DNA of 64,000 bases from Bacteroidaceae bacterium (GTDB lineage Bacteria; Bacteroidota; Bacteroidia; Bacteroidales; Bacteroidaceae): assembly GCA_017936265.1 (NCBI GenBank), contig JAGBFX010000033.1:1-64000 (forward strand), written 5' to 3'. Below are positions 53,711 through 62,613 of this stretch, in pieces. Positions within the stretch are counted from its first letter, which is position 1, and every line of letters starts with the position of its first letter. Both the position numbers and the translations under genes were made by a program. The notes under the pieces were generated by a model. The model was not told where the DNA came from and ran no database searches. It saw only the letters and a program-made list of their open reading frames with translations.

Positions 53711-54472
53711 ATGAAAATACACATCAATCCAAAATATGAGCATCTGCGTGATGATATCATCAATGCCGCAAATGGGAACTATGTAGCGACAGAGGTTTTC
53801 TGCAACAAGAGGAACATTGTCGAGAAGTTCAGCATGCAGGGGAAGGAGTATGTAATAAAGATATACAAGCAACCCAACCTAATCAACAGGATTGCATATA
53901 CATATTTCAGGAAATCAAAGGCCCGGCGCGCATACATGTATGCAGAGCGTCTGCTTGAGCTCGGTATTGACACCCCACAGCCTGTCGCATATATCGAAAG
54001 CAAGAAGAAAGGACTCTTCACGACAGGGTACTTCATATCGGAATATCTGCCCTACAAACTCATGCGTGATGCATACAACGAGATACAGGACAGCGAGAAA
54101 CGTCGCCTTACAAAGGATTTCATTGATTTTGCACTGGAAATACACTCGAAGAAAGTGCTCCCGCTTGATTTCAACTCAAGCAACATCTTCTATCATTTTG
54201 ATGAGGAGAGCGGACATTACCGCTTTGCCTTGACCGACATCAACCGCATGCAGTTCGACAAGACACCGTCGACAAGCGAAGTGATGCGTTCATTCGAACA
54301 GTTCGGTGTGAAGGTTGAGGGACTATATAAAATGGCTGTCTACTACTGCGCACAAAAGGGAAGTGACGTGGAGTACTCCATATTCATATTCCTCTTCCAC
54401 AGAATCGGAAGCCGCATAAGAAGAAAATTCAAGCAGAGAATCAAAGAAAAGAGGAGTGCATCGCTACTGTAA
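53711..54472 (+). CDS. WaaP/RfaP-type lipopolysaccharide kinase
   Basis: A 253-residue protein of the Kdo/WaaP lipopolysaccharide kinase family, eukaryotic-kinase-like enzymes that phosphorylate inner-core sugars of LPS. Recognisable parts are VIKIYKQPNLINRIAYTYFRKSKARRAYMYAERLLELGIDTPQPVAY in sequence, given here as the pieces VIKIYKQ (ATP lysine region) and GIDTPQPVAYIE. FISEYLPY is the hinge, LPLDFNSSNIF the catalytic loop and FALTDINRMQF the metal-binding DFG-like segment. The basic C-terminus (KFKQRIKEKR) suggests membrane association. The substrate is inferred. Confidence 0.8.
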   Translation: MKIHINPKYEHLRDDIINAANGNYVATEVFCNKRNIVEKFSMQGKEYVIKIYKQPNLINRIAYTYFRKSKARRAYMYAERLLELGIDTPQPVAYIESKKKGLFTTGYFISEYLPYKLMRDAYNEIQDSEKRRLTKDFIDFALEIHSKKVLPLDFNSSNIFYHFDEESGHYRFALTDINRMQFDKTPSTSEVMRSFEQFGVKVEGLYKMAVYYCAQKGSDVEYSIFIFLFHRIGSRIRRKFKQRIKEKRSASLL

Positions 54473-54483
54473 GCTACCCCATC

Positions 54484-56475
54484 CTATTCATAGAGTTTAT
54501 ATGTTGTGCGTAGAACCTGGAACTCCGTACGGCGGTTAAGCGCATGGCATATCTCCTTCTGCTCTTCGGTCTCAAGCGTATCTATGAACTCCTCGGTAAG
54601 GACATCGCCCTCCTTGAGGAAAGTATGCCTCTCGCTCAGTTTCTTGGTAATGACCTTAGGAGACTCCTCTCCATAACCCGCAGCCGTAAGGCGTTCCTTC
54701 TCAATACCTGCAGCTGTAAGATACTCCACTACCGACTCAGCGCGGGCCTGTGAGAGACGTTGGTTATAGTTGTCGCTGCCTCGGAAGTCACAATGCGAGC
54801 CCAGTTCTATTGTCACATTCGGATTAAGTTCAAGCAACTTGACAAGTTCATCAAGCGAGGCTGTGGACTCGGCTGTCAAGGTCGCCTTGTCATACTCATA
54901 GAAGATATTGTCAATAAGCACAGGTTTCGTAATTGATGCAAGCTCAAAGTCTAGCTGATACTCCATGTTGCCCTCGACACTGTCGGCAGTGAGTTCCTGC
55001 ATGGAATTCAGATACCCCTTGCATGTCCCGAGCAGCACGTATTTTACCCCCGGGGTAACACGTACACTGTATGAGCCATCCTTCATGACACCGAAGCTGC
55101 TGTTCGTTCCATCGTCGCCAATCATATATATGACACCCTCGGGGAGTTCATACCCATCCTTCTCATATATCCAACCACGCAACATATGCACCGTCTCGGG
55201 GAGGTAAAACGAGTATATATGATCCCACCCGCGGGCATCGCCACGGTTAGATGAGAAGAAACCGCGGTAAAGAGCGGGAGCGAATGTCATGCCGAAGTCA
55301 TCGCCGTTCGAGTTCAGCGGAGCACCCATGTTGGTTACATTCCATAACGTGTCATTGGACAGTGTGGCACAGAATATGTCGAGGCCGCCCATTCCCGGAT
55401 AGCCGTCTGAAGAGAAGAAGAGCTCGCCTTTAGGACCGAATGAAGGGAACTGCTCATCACCACCGGTGTTTATCATAGGACCCAGATTCTCTATTATGCC
55501 CTCCATTGCCCTGCTCGGGCCAATGTAGAAACGCCACAGGTCAAGACCTCCGCAGCCACCCGCCATGTTCGAGGTAAAATAGAGCCACTCGCCGTCAGGC
55601 GATACCGCAGGATGAGCATACAACGAGAGTGTATCCCTTGATATCACAACCTGTTCGGGTTTGCCCCATGAAGCATCGCTCCTGCTGCTCTTGTATATGG
55701 CTGCATAGCGTGGGTAATGCGGGTCGGTAACGCAACGTGTAAAGTACATTACCTTGCCGTCTGGAGTAAAGGCGCACGCACCATCCTCGAATTCGCTGTT
55801 GACATCGCTCTCTATCTTCTCGCTTTTCTGCCATTTGCCCTTCTCGTCAAGTTTTGTCATGAAGATATCTGCATGCTTCTGCCCTGTTATGCCGCTGAGT
55901 TCATCGCCTGTAGCCTCCTTGCGGGTAGTTGTAGTAACTATCATCGTAGTATCCTCGCCTACATACATGGGGCAATAGTCGCTACGCTGACCGTTGAGTT
56001 CCTTGGACTTCTTTACGATGTAGCGATTGGGATTCTTCTTCCACCCGGCCGACTGCATTGCCGACTGCAGGCCAATATGCGCCATGCGGTTATCCTGAGC
56101 CTTCTCAAGGAAAGCCCTGTAGTTCTTCTCCGAAGCCTTGTAATCGCCCTTCTCCAACAGAGCATCGGCAAGATAGAGAAGAGCTGTAGAGTCGGGATAA
56201 CCGTAACGCACCGCATTCTGATAGGCCGCGGCAGCAAAGACAGCACTATTGCTCTTGCGATAACACTCGCCCATCTTCCATGCGACCTCGGCGCGTTTAG
56301 GACGTTCCTTGGGGGAAATCTGTCTATAGGCCTTCTTATACTCCTTGGCCGCCTCATGGTATTCCATTATGGCAGCGAACTTGTCGCCTTTCCTTATAGC
56401 CTTTTCGCTGCTGCACGCAACAGCTACAAGGGACAGCAAAAGAGTGATGAATATGTAATATATGTTCCTGTACAC
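54484..56475 (-). CDS. PorE-like lipoprotein: TPR, beta-propeller, CRD and OmpA domains
   Basis: A 663-residue lipoprotein (Cys21 in LVAVACSS). Layout: TPR-type helices (about 25-150), a PD40/WD40-like propeller (about 165-395, with repeats such as FTPDGKVMYFTR and VSPDGEWLYFTSN), a carboxypeptidase-regulatory-like domain (about 425-505) and an OmpA peptidoglycan-binding domain (about 525-663, IELGSHCDFRGSDNYNQRLSQARAESV in overlapping parts). This order and size match PorE of the type IX secretion system (PG1058 of Porphyromonas gingivalis), which ties the secretion complex to peptidoglycan. Other Bacteroidota OmpA proteins share some of these domains, so the PorE role is likely but not proven. 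Confidence 0.8.
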   Translation of the reverse strand: MYRNIYYIFITLLLSLVAVACSSEKAIRKGDKFAAIMEYHEAAKEYKKAYRQISPKERPKRAEVAWKMGECYRKSNSAVFAAAAYQNAVRYGYPDSTALLYLADALLEKGDYKASEKNYRAFLEKAQDNRMAHIGLQSAMQSAGWKKNPNRYIVKKSKELNGQRSDYCPMYVGEDTTMIVTTTTRKEATGDELSGITGQKHADIFMTKLDEKGKWQKSEKIESDVNSEFEDGACAFTPDGKVMYFTRCVTDPHYPRYAAIYKSSRSDASWGKPEQVVISRDTLSLYAHPAVSPDGEWLYFTSNMAGGCGGLDLWRFYIGPSRAMEGIIENLGPMINTGGDEQFPSFGPKGELFFSSDGYPGMGGLDIFCATLSNDTLWNVTNMGAPLNSNGDDFGMTFAPALYRGFFSSNRGDARGWDHIYSFYLPETVHMLRGWIYEKDGYELPEGVIYMIGDDGTNSSFGVMKDGSYSVRVTPGVKYVLLGTCKGYLNSMQELTADSVEGNMEYQLDFELASITKPVLIDNIFYEYDKATLTAESTASLDELVKLLELNPNVTIELGSHCDFRGSDNYNQRLSQARAESVVEYLTAAGIEKERLTAAGYGEESPKVITKKLSERHTFLKEGDVLTEEFIDTLETEEQKEICHALNRRTEFQVLRTTYKLYE

Positions 56476-56678
56476 GGCTATTGTGCGGTTTATTATCTAT
56501 TATATAACTCGGAAAAAGCATTTTTATTATATAATATAGCTATTTTAATGAATTGGGGCGTTGAAGCGATGCGAAGAACACTCCTACAGCTTGTCCTGTT
56601 TTTGTAATACGCCGATAAATCAGGCATATGCTTTGAAAAATATTCAAGCAAGCCCGATGTTTTTCGCACGTTTGTTCG

Positions 56679-56686
56679 TATCTTCG
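56679..56686 (+). promoter_or_regulatory. -7 promoter element of divIC
   Basis: TATCTTCG lies 40 bp before the start codon, the same 8-mer as at metY, thyA, ilvE and cdd. The -33 box is weak (TTTTC near 56661). Confidence 0.55.
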
Positions 56687-56726
56687 CGGAATAATAGAGT
56701 ATAATCAATCCCGAACAATCCCCGAT

Positions 56727-57038
56727 ATGTCATTCTTCTCTAAATTCACACCAATCATCAACTGGGTAAGAGAGCACAAGTATCTTTTTGTGACAATCAT
56801 CTTTCTGGTCATTGTCGTGCTTTTTGACGACAAGAGCATGATAAAGCATTTCGAGAACAGGCACAAGATAGCCACGCTAGAGAAAGAGATAGCCCAGATG
56901 CAACGCGACTCAATCGAGACAGAACTGAAGAACAGCAAGATTGGGCCAAACGGAGACATTCATGAGATTGAGAAAATCTGTCGTGACAAGTACAACATGC
57001 ACACGAAGGATGAGGATGTATTCATAATTGAAGAGTAA
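56727..57038 (+). CDS. divIC: FtsB/DivIC-type septum formation protein
   Basis: A 103-residue bitopic division protein. A short cytoplasmic N-terminus is followed by one membrane helix (about 19-36, KYLFVTIIFLVIVVLF) and a coiled coil (about 42-75, IATLEKEIAQMQRDSIETEL); EIEKICRDKYNMHTKDEDVFII is the conserved C-terminal piece that contacts FtsL/FtsQ in the family. It overlaps the next gene by one base (TAATG). Confidence 0.87.
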   Translation: MSFFSKFTPIINWVREHKYLFVTIIFLVIVVLFDDKSMIKHFENRHKIATLEKEIAQMQRDSIETELKNSKIGPNGDIHEIEKICRDKYNMHTKDEDVFIIEE

Positions 57039-57379
57039 TGAAAATTGTAAAGACACTATATTTCATAGCGGCAATCGCCATACTCATTGGAGCCGCATCG
57101 CGCCTGTTCCTCCCCGAGGCATACGCCTACATATACACATCGGGAGCAGCGCTGTTTGCAGTCACGCAGTTCATATTGCGTCCACGGCACACCCATTTCA
57201 CAGTCAGGCGCCTTGTCATTCAGCAGCAGATTGGAGCATTGTTGCTTGTTGCGGCAGGAGTGCTGATGTTTGCGATGAAGAACAACGAATGGATGGTTCT
57301 GATGCTATGCGGTGCACTGATGGAGCTTTATACAGCATTCCGCATTCCGGCCGAGATTGAGAAGCATGGGTCAAGATAA
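57038..57379 (+). CDS. Small four-helix membrane protein after divIC
   Basis: A 113-residue protein with four hydrophobic segments (about 5-23, 28-46, 60-80, 84-100) and a basic loop RPRHTHFTVRRLVIQQQ between the second and third. I recognise no family motif. The TAATG overlap with divIC implies translational coupling, so a role at the membrane or in division is possible. Its stop codon lies in the stem of the shared terminator. Confidence 0.72.
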   Translation: MKIVKTLYFIAAIAILIGAASRLFLPEAYAYIYTSGAALFAVTQFILRPRHTHFTVRRLVIQQQIGALLLVAAGVLMFAMKNNEWMVLMLCGALMELYTAFRIPAEIEKHGSR

Positions 57380-57416
57380 AGAATACGCAGGCGGTTGCCT
57401 GCGTATTCTTTATCTT
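57373..57416. terminator. Shared bidirectional terminator containing both stop codons
   Basis: A perfect 20-bp stem pairs 57373-57392 with 57397-57416 around a GGTT loop. The plus-strand gene's TAA (57377-57379) lies in one arm and the minus-strand glucosaminidase TAA (57412-57410) in the other. Confidence 0.88.
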
Positions 57417-58309
57417 AACCTTATTATATCCCCTACTTTGAGTTTTGCATAACTCCTGTACTGCGGATTCAGTTTGTACAGTTGCATAAGCCGTACACCA
57501 TAGAGCTGCGATATTGTATAGAGACTCTCTCCATGTGAAGTAGTATGGAATTCGTTTCCCTTTGCAGCTTTCCCCTTCTTCTTTTTTATATATAAGATTT
57601 CGCCCGGGAGAGGCTCCCGTTTGTCGTGAATATCATTATATTTCCTCAACTTGCGCACAGAGACACCCAATTCATCGGCAAGAATCCCCATTCTGTCACC
57701 CACCTCGACAACGATATACGGAACGCCGTTGGTTACCTTGACCACCCTGCCGCCACCGGTTGCACCGAAACTGTCGAAGCGTTGCAGGTTATATCTTTCG
57801 ATAAGGCTTATCAGTTTCTGTGGATACTTGCTGTCCTCGGCATATCCAGCCTGTTTGAGCCCTTTTGCCCACCCCTTATAATCGGTGCGCTTGAGTTTGA
57901 AAAGGGGAGCATACCGTTGCCGGCCCACGAGGAAACGGGAATGGTCCTCATACGATTCACCCACCTTGTCATACTTGCGGAACCTGCACATGCGGCCGTT
58001 ATCCATGGAAGAGACACTCCTGCCCTTCCAGCTGTTGTCGGCCTTTATACCGAAATGATTGTTCGACTTGCGGGCCAGTTCGCTCTTGCCCGCACCGCTC
58101 TCAAGAAGTCCCTGTGCAAGCGTTATGCTTGCAGGGATTCCATATTTGTTCATCTGCTCCACCGCAAGAGGATAATATGTCTGCACATAACGCGAATAGT
58201 CATCGGCTGCGCCATGCTGGACGGCCGGCTGTTTGGGAGCGGTCTTGAATGAAGCACATCCCGTAAACACCAACGCTGCTGCAAGAATAAGAATACTGTA
58301 TGATTTCAT
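57410..58309 (-). CDS. Glucosaminidase (GH73-like) lipoprotein with two LysM domains
   Basis: A peptidoglycan hydrolase of 299 residues from the ATG at 58309 (58318 is also possible). Lipobox LVFTGC gives lipid-modified Cys18. The N-terminal glucosaminidase domain (about 37-180) has the catalytic glutamate in ITLAQGLLESGAGKSELA, NNHFGIKA, and YAEDSKYPQKLISLIERYNL. Two LysM modules follow: VEVGDRMGILADELGVSVRKLRKYND and HTTSHGESLYTISQLYGVRLMQLYKLNP, cited as their cores GDRMGILADELGVS and GESLYTISQLYGV. It probably trims murein in the periplasm. Confidence 0.9.
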   Translation of the reverse strand: MKSYSILILAAALVFTGCASFKTAPKQPAVQHGAADDYSRYVQTYYPLAVEQMNKYGIPASITLAQGLLESGAGKSELARKSNNHFGIKADNSWKGRSVSSMDNGRMCRFRKYDKVGESYEDHSRFLVGRQRYAPLFKLKRTDYKGWAKGLKQAGYAEDSKYPQKLISLIERYNLQRFDSFGATGGGRVVKVTNGVPYIVVEVGDRMGILADELGVSVRKLRKYNDIHDKREPLPGEILYIKKKKGKAAKGNEFHTTSHGESLYTISQLYGVRLMQLYKLNPQYRSYAKLKVGDIIRLR

Positions 58310-58349
58310 TGTCAACATTTGTTATCAGACTACAAAATAAATGAATAAA

Positions 58350-58380
58350 TTGCTTTTGAGCAACTATTTGCTTATCTTCG
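58350..58380 (+). promoter_or_regulatory. Promoter of the cdd-PTP-ruvC operon
   Basis: TTG (58350-58352), 20 bp, then TATCTTCG (58373-58380), 22 bp before the cdd start. Both boxes fit the Bacteroidota consensus. Confidence 0.65.
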
Positions 58381-58402
58381 CAGTAACAAACAATGAGATT
58401 TT

Positions 58403-58885
58403 ATGAAGGAGATGATTTTGCAGACCAAGGTTCTCGTATGTCCATACGGGGAACTTACCGATACTGACAGAGAGGTTGTCGACGCTGCACGCGCGGCAAC
58501 AGCCAACAGTTATGCCATATACTCACACTTCAATGTAGGAGCAGCTGTCAGACTGGGCAGTGGCATCATAGTGAGCGGCACCAACCAGGAGAATGCAGCA
58601 TACCCTTCCGGTATCTGTGCCGAGCGCACCACCCTGTTCTGGGCCAACTCGCAATACCCGAACGAACCGGTGGAGACACTTGCCATTGCTGCACGTACCG
58701 AGCAGGGCGAACTGGAGGTCCCGATACCCCCTTGCGGTGCTTGCCGTCAGGTCATCCTGGAGACCGAGAAACGTTTCGGCCGCAACATCAGGATCATCCT
58801 TTACGGTGCCAGACAATGTTACATAATAGAGGATGGTGTGAAAGCATTGTTGCCGCTCTCTTTCAATGCCGATTTTCTGGAATAG
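58403..58885 (+). CDS. cdd: Cytidine deaminase
   Basis: Zinc enzyme deaminating (deoxy)cytidine to (deoxy)uridine in pyrimidine salvage. The 160-residue product has YSHFNVGAAVRLGSG, the zinc/catalytic motif CAERTTLFWA (Cys72, Glu74) and PPCGACRQVI with Cys111 and Cys114. It is the homotetrameric small type. The downstream phosphatase starts 4 bp after its stop. Confidence 0.95.
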   Translation: MKEMILQTKVLVCPYGELTDTDREVVDAARAATANSYAIYSHFNVGAAVRLGSGIIVSGTNQENAAYPSGICAERTTLFWANSQYPNEPVETLAIAARTEQGELEVPIPPCGACRQVILETEKRFGRNIRIILYGARQCYIIEDGVKALLPLSFNADFLE

Positions 58886-58889
58886 AGGT

Positions 58890-59360
58890 ATGAAGAAGAT
58901 AATGTTCGTATGCCATGGCAACATATGTCGCTCGCCCATGGCAGAATTCATAATGAAGGAACTTGCACGCAAGTCATTTGTCGAGGATGAACTGCACATA
59001 GAATCATCGGCAACCAGCAGCGAGGAGATAGGCAACGGCATTTACCCTCCGGCAGGACACACCCTGTCGCTGCATGGTATTCCTTGCAGCGGGCACCGCG
59101 CAAGACGTTTTACCATGGACGACTACAACGGGTTTGACCTTGTGGTTGTAATGGAAGAGTACAATGTGCGCAACCTGATGCGGATAATCGGCTGCGACTG
59201 CGAAGGCAAGGTATGGAAACTGCTTGACTTTGTCGCCGATGAACCGCAGCGATGCTCGGGTGCCGACATTTCGGATCCCTGGTACCACGGTAACTTCGAC
59301 AAGACATACAACGAAATAGAGAAAGGATGCAAGGCACTGCTCAAACACCTTAATCCATGA
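58890..59360 (+). CDS. Low-molecular-weight protein-tyrosine phosphatase
   Basis: A 156-residue LMW-PTP. The catalytic P-loop is at the N-terminus, [13 protein letters not shown] with nucleophile Cys8 and Arg14. The general-acid region is [19 protein letters not shown] near 122-140. The start at 58890 ([11 protein letters not shown]) is chosen because the fold begins here; an in-frame ATG at 58866 lies inside cdd. In bacteria such enzymes often act on tyrosine kinases of polysaccharide export or on arginine/tyrosine phosphoproteins; the target is not evident. The stop overlaps the ruvC start (ATGA). Confidence 0.92.
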   Translation: MKKIMFVCHGNICRSPMAEFIMKELARKSFVEDELHIESSATSSEEIGNGIYPPAGHTLSLHGIPCSGHRARRFTMDDYNGFDLVVVMEEYNVRNLMRIIGCDCEGKVWKLLDFVADEPQRCSGADISDPWYHGNFDKTYNEIEKGCKALLKHLNP

Positions 59361-59929
59361 CAGGCAGCCACCCTACAGATGACAGGGTCATCATGGGCAT
59401 TGACCCGGGAACAAACATCATGGGCTATGCTTTCATAGGTGTGAACGGCAACCGTGCACGCCTTATTGCCATGGGCGTAATTGACCTGCGCAAGTGCAAG
59501 GATACCTACATGAAACTGGGAGAGATATTCAACCGCGTACAGGGACTGATAAACTCTTTTTTACCCGATGAACTTGCCATTGAGGCACCCTTCTTCGGGA
59601 AGAACGTGCAGAGCATGCTCAAGCTGGGACGCGCCCAAGGAGTGGCCATTGCCGCGGCCATAAGCCGTCAGGTGCCTATCCACGAATATGCACCGTTGAA
59701 AATAAAGATGGCAATTACCGGAAACGGTGCGGCATCAAAGGAACAGGTTGCCGACATGCTGCGCCGCATGCTGAACATATCGGGCGAGGAGATGCCACAG
59801 TTCATGGATGCCACCGACGCACTGGGAGCGGCCTTCTGCCACTTCATACAGCGTGGAAGGCCAACGGGCGACCGGAAATACTCGTCATGGGCAGACTTCG
59901 CCGCAAAGAACCCCGGCAAGATAAAGTGA
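59357..59929 (+). CDS. ruvC: Holliday junction resolvase RuvC
   Basis: Endonuclease that resolves Holliday junctions with RuvAB. The 190-residue product has the acidic active site: Asp16 in [12 protein letters not shown], Glu75 in [11 protein letters not shown], and Asp151 and Asp154 in [33 protein letters not shown] holds the DNA-binding part. Start overlaps the phosphatase stop by 4 bp. Confidence 0.96.
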   Translation: MTGSHPTDDRVIMGIDPGTNIMGYAFIGVNGNRARLIAMGVIDLRKCKDTYMKLGEIFNRVQGLINSFLPDELAIEAPFFGKNVQSMLKLGRAQGVAIAAAISRQVPIHEYAPLKIKMAITGNGAASKEQVADMLRRMLNISGEEMPQFMDATDALGAAFCHFIQRGRPTGDRKYSSWADFAAKNPGKIK

Positions 59930-59977
59930 CGCGACTCTCCCCCAATCCTATTTTATATATAGAAAACCGCCCTGCAA

Positions 59978-60009
59978 TTTTGTTCGGCAAGCGGTTTGCA
60001 TTATCTTTG
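59978..60009 (+). promoter_or_regulatory. Consensus promoter of dnaX
   Basis: TTTTG (59978-59982), 19 bp, TATCTTTG (60002-60009): exact match to both boxes. It lies 28 bp before the ATG at 60037 and inside any longer in-frame extension, so it fixes the dnaX start. Confidence 0.75.
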
Positions 60010-60036
60010 CATAACTTGAAAATATTCAACCAGAAC

Positions 60037-61908
60037 ATGGAAAACTATATAGTTTCGGCAAGAAAATACCGCCCCGACACCTTCGAGTCGGTAGTTGCAC
60101 AGAAATCTCTTACCACCACCCTCAAGAACGCCATACAGAGCGGCAAGCTCGCACATGCCTACCTCTTCTGCGGGCCGAGGGGCGTGGGAAAGACTACTTG
60201 TGCCAGAATCTTCGCGAAGACGATAAACTGCATGCATCCCACAAGCGAGGGAGAGCCATGCAACGAGTGCGAATCGTGCCAGTCATTCAACCAGCAGCGC
60301 TCATACTCTATCTATGAGCTTGACGCAGCAAGCAACAACTCGGTAGAGGACATACGTTCGTTGAACGAGCAGGTACGCATACCGCCGCAGATAGGCAAGT
60401 ACAAGGTATATATCATCGATGAGGTCCACATGCTGTCACAGGCTGCGTTCAACGCATTCCTCAAGACTCTTGAAGAGCCTCCCGCACATGCAATCTTCAT
60501 CCTTGCCACAACCGAGAAGCACAAGATTATCCCTACCATCCTTTCACGTTGCCAGATCTATGATTTCAGCCGCATCGAGGCAGCGGATATCATATCACAC
60601 CTGCAGAGCATCGCGCAGAAAGAGAACATAAGGGTGGAGCACGAGGCCCTGCGCATAATAGCACAGAAATCGGACGGCTGTATGCGTGACGCACTCTCGC
60701 TGTTCGACCAGATGGTGAGCTTCACTCAAGGAGACCTCACATATGCAAAGGTCATCAGCAGCCTGAACGTGCTTGACTATGAGTACTACTTCAGACTGAC
60801 GGATTTCGTGCTTGAAGGTAAGACATCGCAAGCCCTGCTTCTCTTCAACGAAGTGCTCACAAAAGGTTTTGAGGGCAACATATTCATCGAAGGAGCTGCA
60901 GCACACTTCAGAGACCTTCTTGTCAACGGCGACCCGGCTACAGCACCGCTGTTCGAAGGCAGCGAGGAGTTGCGTTCACGTTATGCCGAGCAAGCCGCAA
61001 GATGCAAGGCAAAGTTCATCTTCAACGCAATAAAGCTATGCAACAACTGCAGCATGAACTACAGGAGCAGCCGCAACAAACGTCTACTGGTGGAGCTGAC
61101 CATAATTGAACTTTCGCAGTTGCAGGATGATAGCGAAGAGGGAGCGGGGCGTGGCCCCAAGATGTTAAAACCCATATTCAGCAAGCTCAGTAACGAGATA
61201 ACGGGCACAAGCCCACAAAAGAGCACCACTGCCACCCCAAAGAACGGAGAGCAGACCGGACAGACGGCAACAGTACAGCAGACAAGGAAGGAAGACACAT
61301 CAACCCCCGTAAACAGCCAAACCGCCCCTGTGACGCAGACACCACAGCATACTCCTCAGCCAGTACATGAGGGCAGGCCACAAGGACTGCAGACAAGGCG
61401 TGGCGTCGGACTCTTCGGAGCCTCAAGAGCAATGTCCGCCGGCAAGACGCAAAGCCAACAGAGCATAACACAACCGATAGAGACTCCTATAACGGTTGCT
61501 ACCGAGAGCAAAGAAGAACGACCGGTACAAGTAGAGAAACCTGCCGTTGCAAGCGCAGACGCCATCTCTCAGGCATGGATGTCATTCGCACTGCGCCTCC
61601 CCGAGAACGAAAGAGCACTGGCCGACAGAATGAAAATAATGATACCGTCATACATCGGTGAGAACGTCTTTACGATATCGGTAGACAACCAGTTGGCAGC
61701 AGAACTGTTCGAAAAGGAGAGCAAGCGCATATGCAAAGGCATGAGCGAACTGTTGGACGGTATCACTCCTACCATGAATATTACGGTAAACAAGATTGTA
61801 GTGGAGAGGCACGTAAGCGACCGCACAAAGCAATACGAGATTCTAAAAGAAAAGAACCCTGTTCTTGAGATGCTGAGGGCGAGACTCGACCTGGACTTGG
61901 TAAGATAA
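60037..61908 (+). CDS. dnaX: DNA polymerase III subunit gamma/tau
   Basis: AAA+ clamp-loader subunit. From the ATG at 60037 it has 623 residues, starting with the family's ARKYRPDTFESVVAQ. Walker A is GPRGVGKTT (46-54), followed by zinc-binding Cys65, Cys75, Cys78 and Cys81 (PCNECESC). IDEVHMLSQAAFNAFLKTLEEPP is the Walker B/sensor region (cited in part as DEVHMLSQAAFNAFLKTLEE). A long Gln/Thr/Pro-rich linker (about 380-500) leads to a tau-like C-terminal domain. I saw no evident frameshift signal for a separate gamma form. The stop codon is in the terminator stem. Confidence 0.95.
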   Translation: MENYIVSARKYRPDTFESVVAQKSLTTTLKNAIQSGKLAHAYLFCGPRGVGKTTCARIFAKTINCMHPTSEGEPCNECESCQSFNQQRSYSIYELDAASNNSVEDIRSLNEQVRIPPQIGKYKVYIIDEVHMLSQAAFNAFLKTLEEPPAHAIFILATTEKHKIIPTILSRCQIYDFSRIEAADIISHLQSIAQKENIRVEHEALRIIAQKSDGCMRDALSLFDQMVSFTQGDLTYAKVISSLNVLDYEYYFRLTDFVLEGKTSQALLLFNEVLTKGFEGNIFIEGAAAHFRDLLVNGDPATAPLFEGSEELRSRYAEQAARCKAKFIFNAIKLCNNCSMNYRSSRNKRLLVELTIIELSQLQDDSEEGAGRGPKMLKPIFSKLSNEITGTSPQKSTTATPKNGEQTGQTATVQQTRKEDTSTPVNSQTAPVTQTPQHTPQPVHEGRPQGLQTRRGVGLFGASRAMSAGKTQSQQSITQPIETPITVATESKEERPVQVEKPAVASADAISQAWMSFALRLPENERALADRMKIMIPSYIGENVFTISVDNQLAAELFEKESKRICKGMSELLDGITPTMNITVNKIVVERHVSDRTKQYEILKEKNPVLEMLRARLDLDLVR

Positions 61909-61946
61909 TAGAGTAATGACAGGCAACGCCTGCCATTACTCTATTA
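61906..61946 (+). terminator. Terminator after dnaX, containing its stop codon
   Basis: A 19-bp stem with one mismatch (61906-61924 with 61928-61946) has an AAC loop; its GC-rich top is CAGGC / GCCTG. The dnaX TAA (61906-61908) is the base of the left arm. It is followed by TAAATAAAC rather than a strong T-run. Confidence 0.7.
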
Positions 61947-62613
61947 TAAATAAACAGCGGCTCCATCCCGAAAGAAGAAACTGCAAACAGAATACTGATT
62001 TTCACACAAACCGCATGATTGTGCAAAAACAATAGATATAATGTACACGCTCGCAGAATAAATGCTTTTATTTTCTAAAAAGCAAGTTATTTTGCTTAAA
62101 ATTTGACCACATTTTTCCTCCCGCGACTTTTTTTAAATAACAAAATTTTCAGGCTTATATAGAATCAATCCAAATAACAACGGCAAACGGGAGTATTCAT
62201 GGAATATCGCTTTAAAGCACACTCAAAAAGCGGGAACAGGAGTTTTCCGAAGATAGAAAAGCAATGTAAAATCTAAAATAATTGACCATAAGTCATTGAA
62301 CATCAATGTGCAAAAAAAATCACGCAAAAGAGCAACCTTGGCAGAAAGCATTTTTTTAAGTAACTGATATACAACATATTATTTGAGCACAAATTTAGGG
62401 CTACTTTTTTTGACTTGCATTTTCATTTTTATTTGAAGATATTTGCAATAGAAATAACGGAAAGGCTTGCCGTCTGTCGACAGGAATGACAACAAACGGT
62501 CCGGATTTGAAAAACAATCCCAAGCAATAGAGGTTCATGCCGCAAAGGCACTCCCGACCCAAAGGAGCCTCTTTATTTTTTCGCCCTTAACATTTAGACA
62601 CCATATACAAACA
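61909..62613. other. 705-bp AT-rich gap upstream of dnaA (candidate origin region)
   Basis: No gene or RNA is recognisable. The region is strongly AT-rich with several A/T runs and a TTTTTTTAAATAACAAAATTTT-like unwinding-prone stretch near 62130-62150. I found no clear DnaA boxes (TTATCCACA or close variants) on either strand. It probably holds the dnaA promoter and leader; an origin role is possible by position only. Confidence 0.5.
62415..62445 (+). promoter_or_regulatory. Possible dnaA promoter
   Basis: TTG (62415-62417), 20 bp, GATATTTG (62438-62445), one mismatch from TAnnTTTG. It would give a leader of about 160 nt before dnaA. Confidence 0.4.

Noticed and set aside
60037..61908. Programmed frameshift in dnaX giving a gamma form
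   Set aside because: I saw no A-rich slippery heptamer with a following hairpin at the domain boundary.
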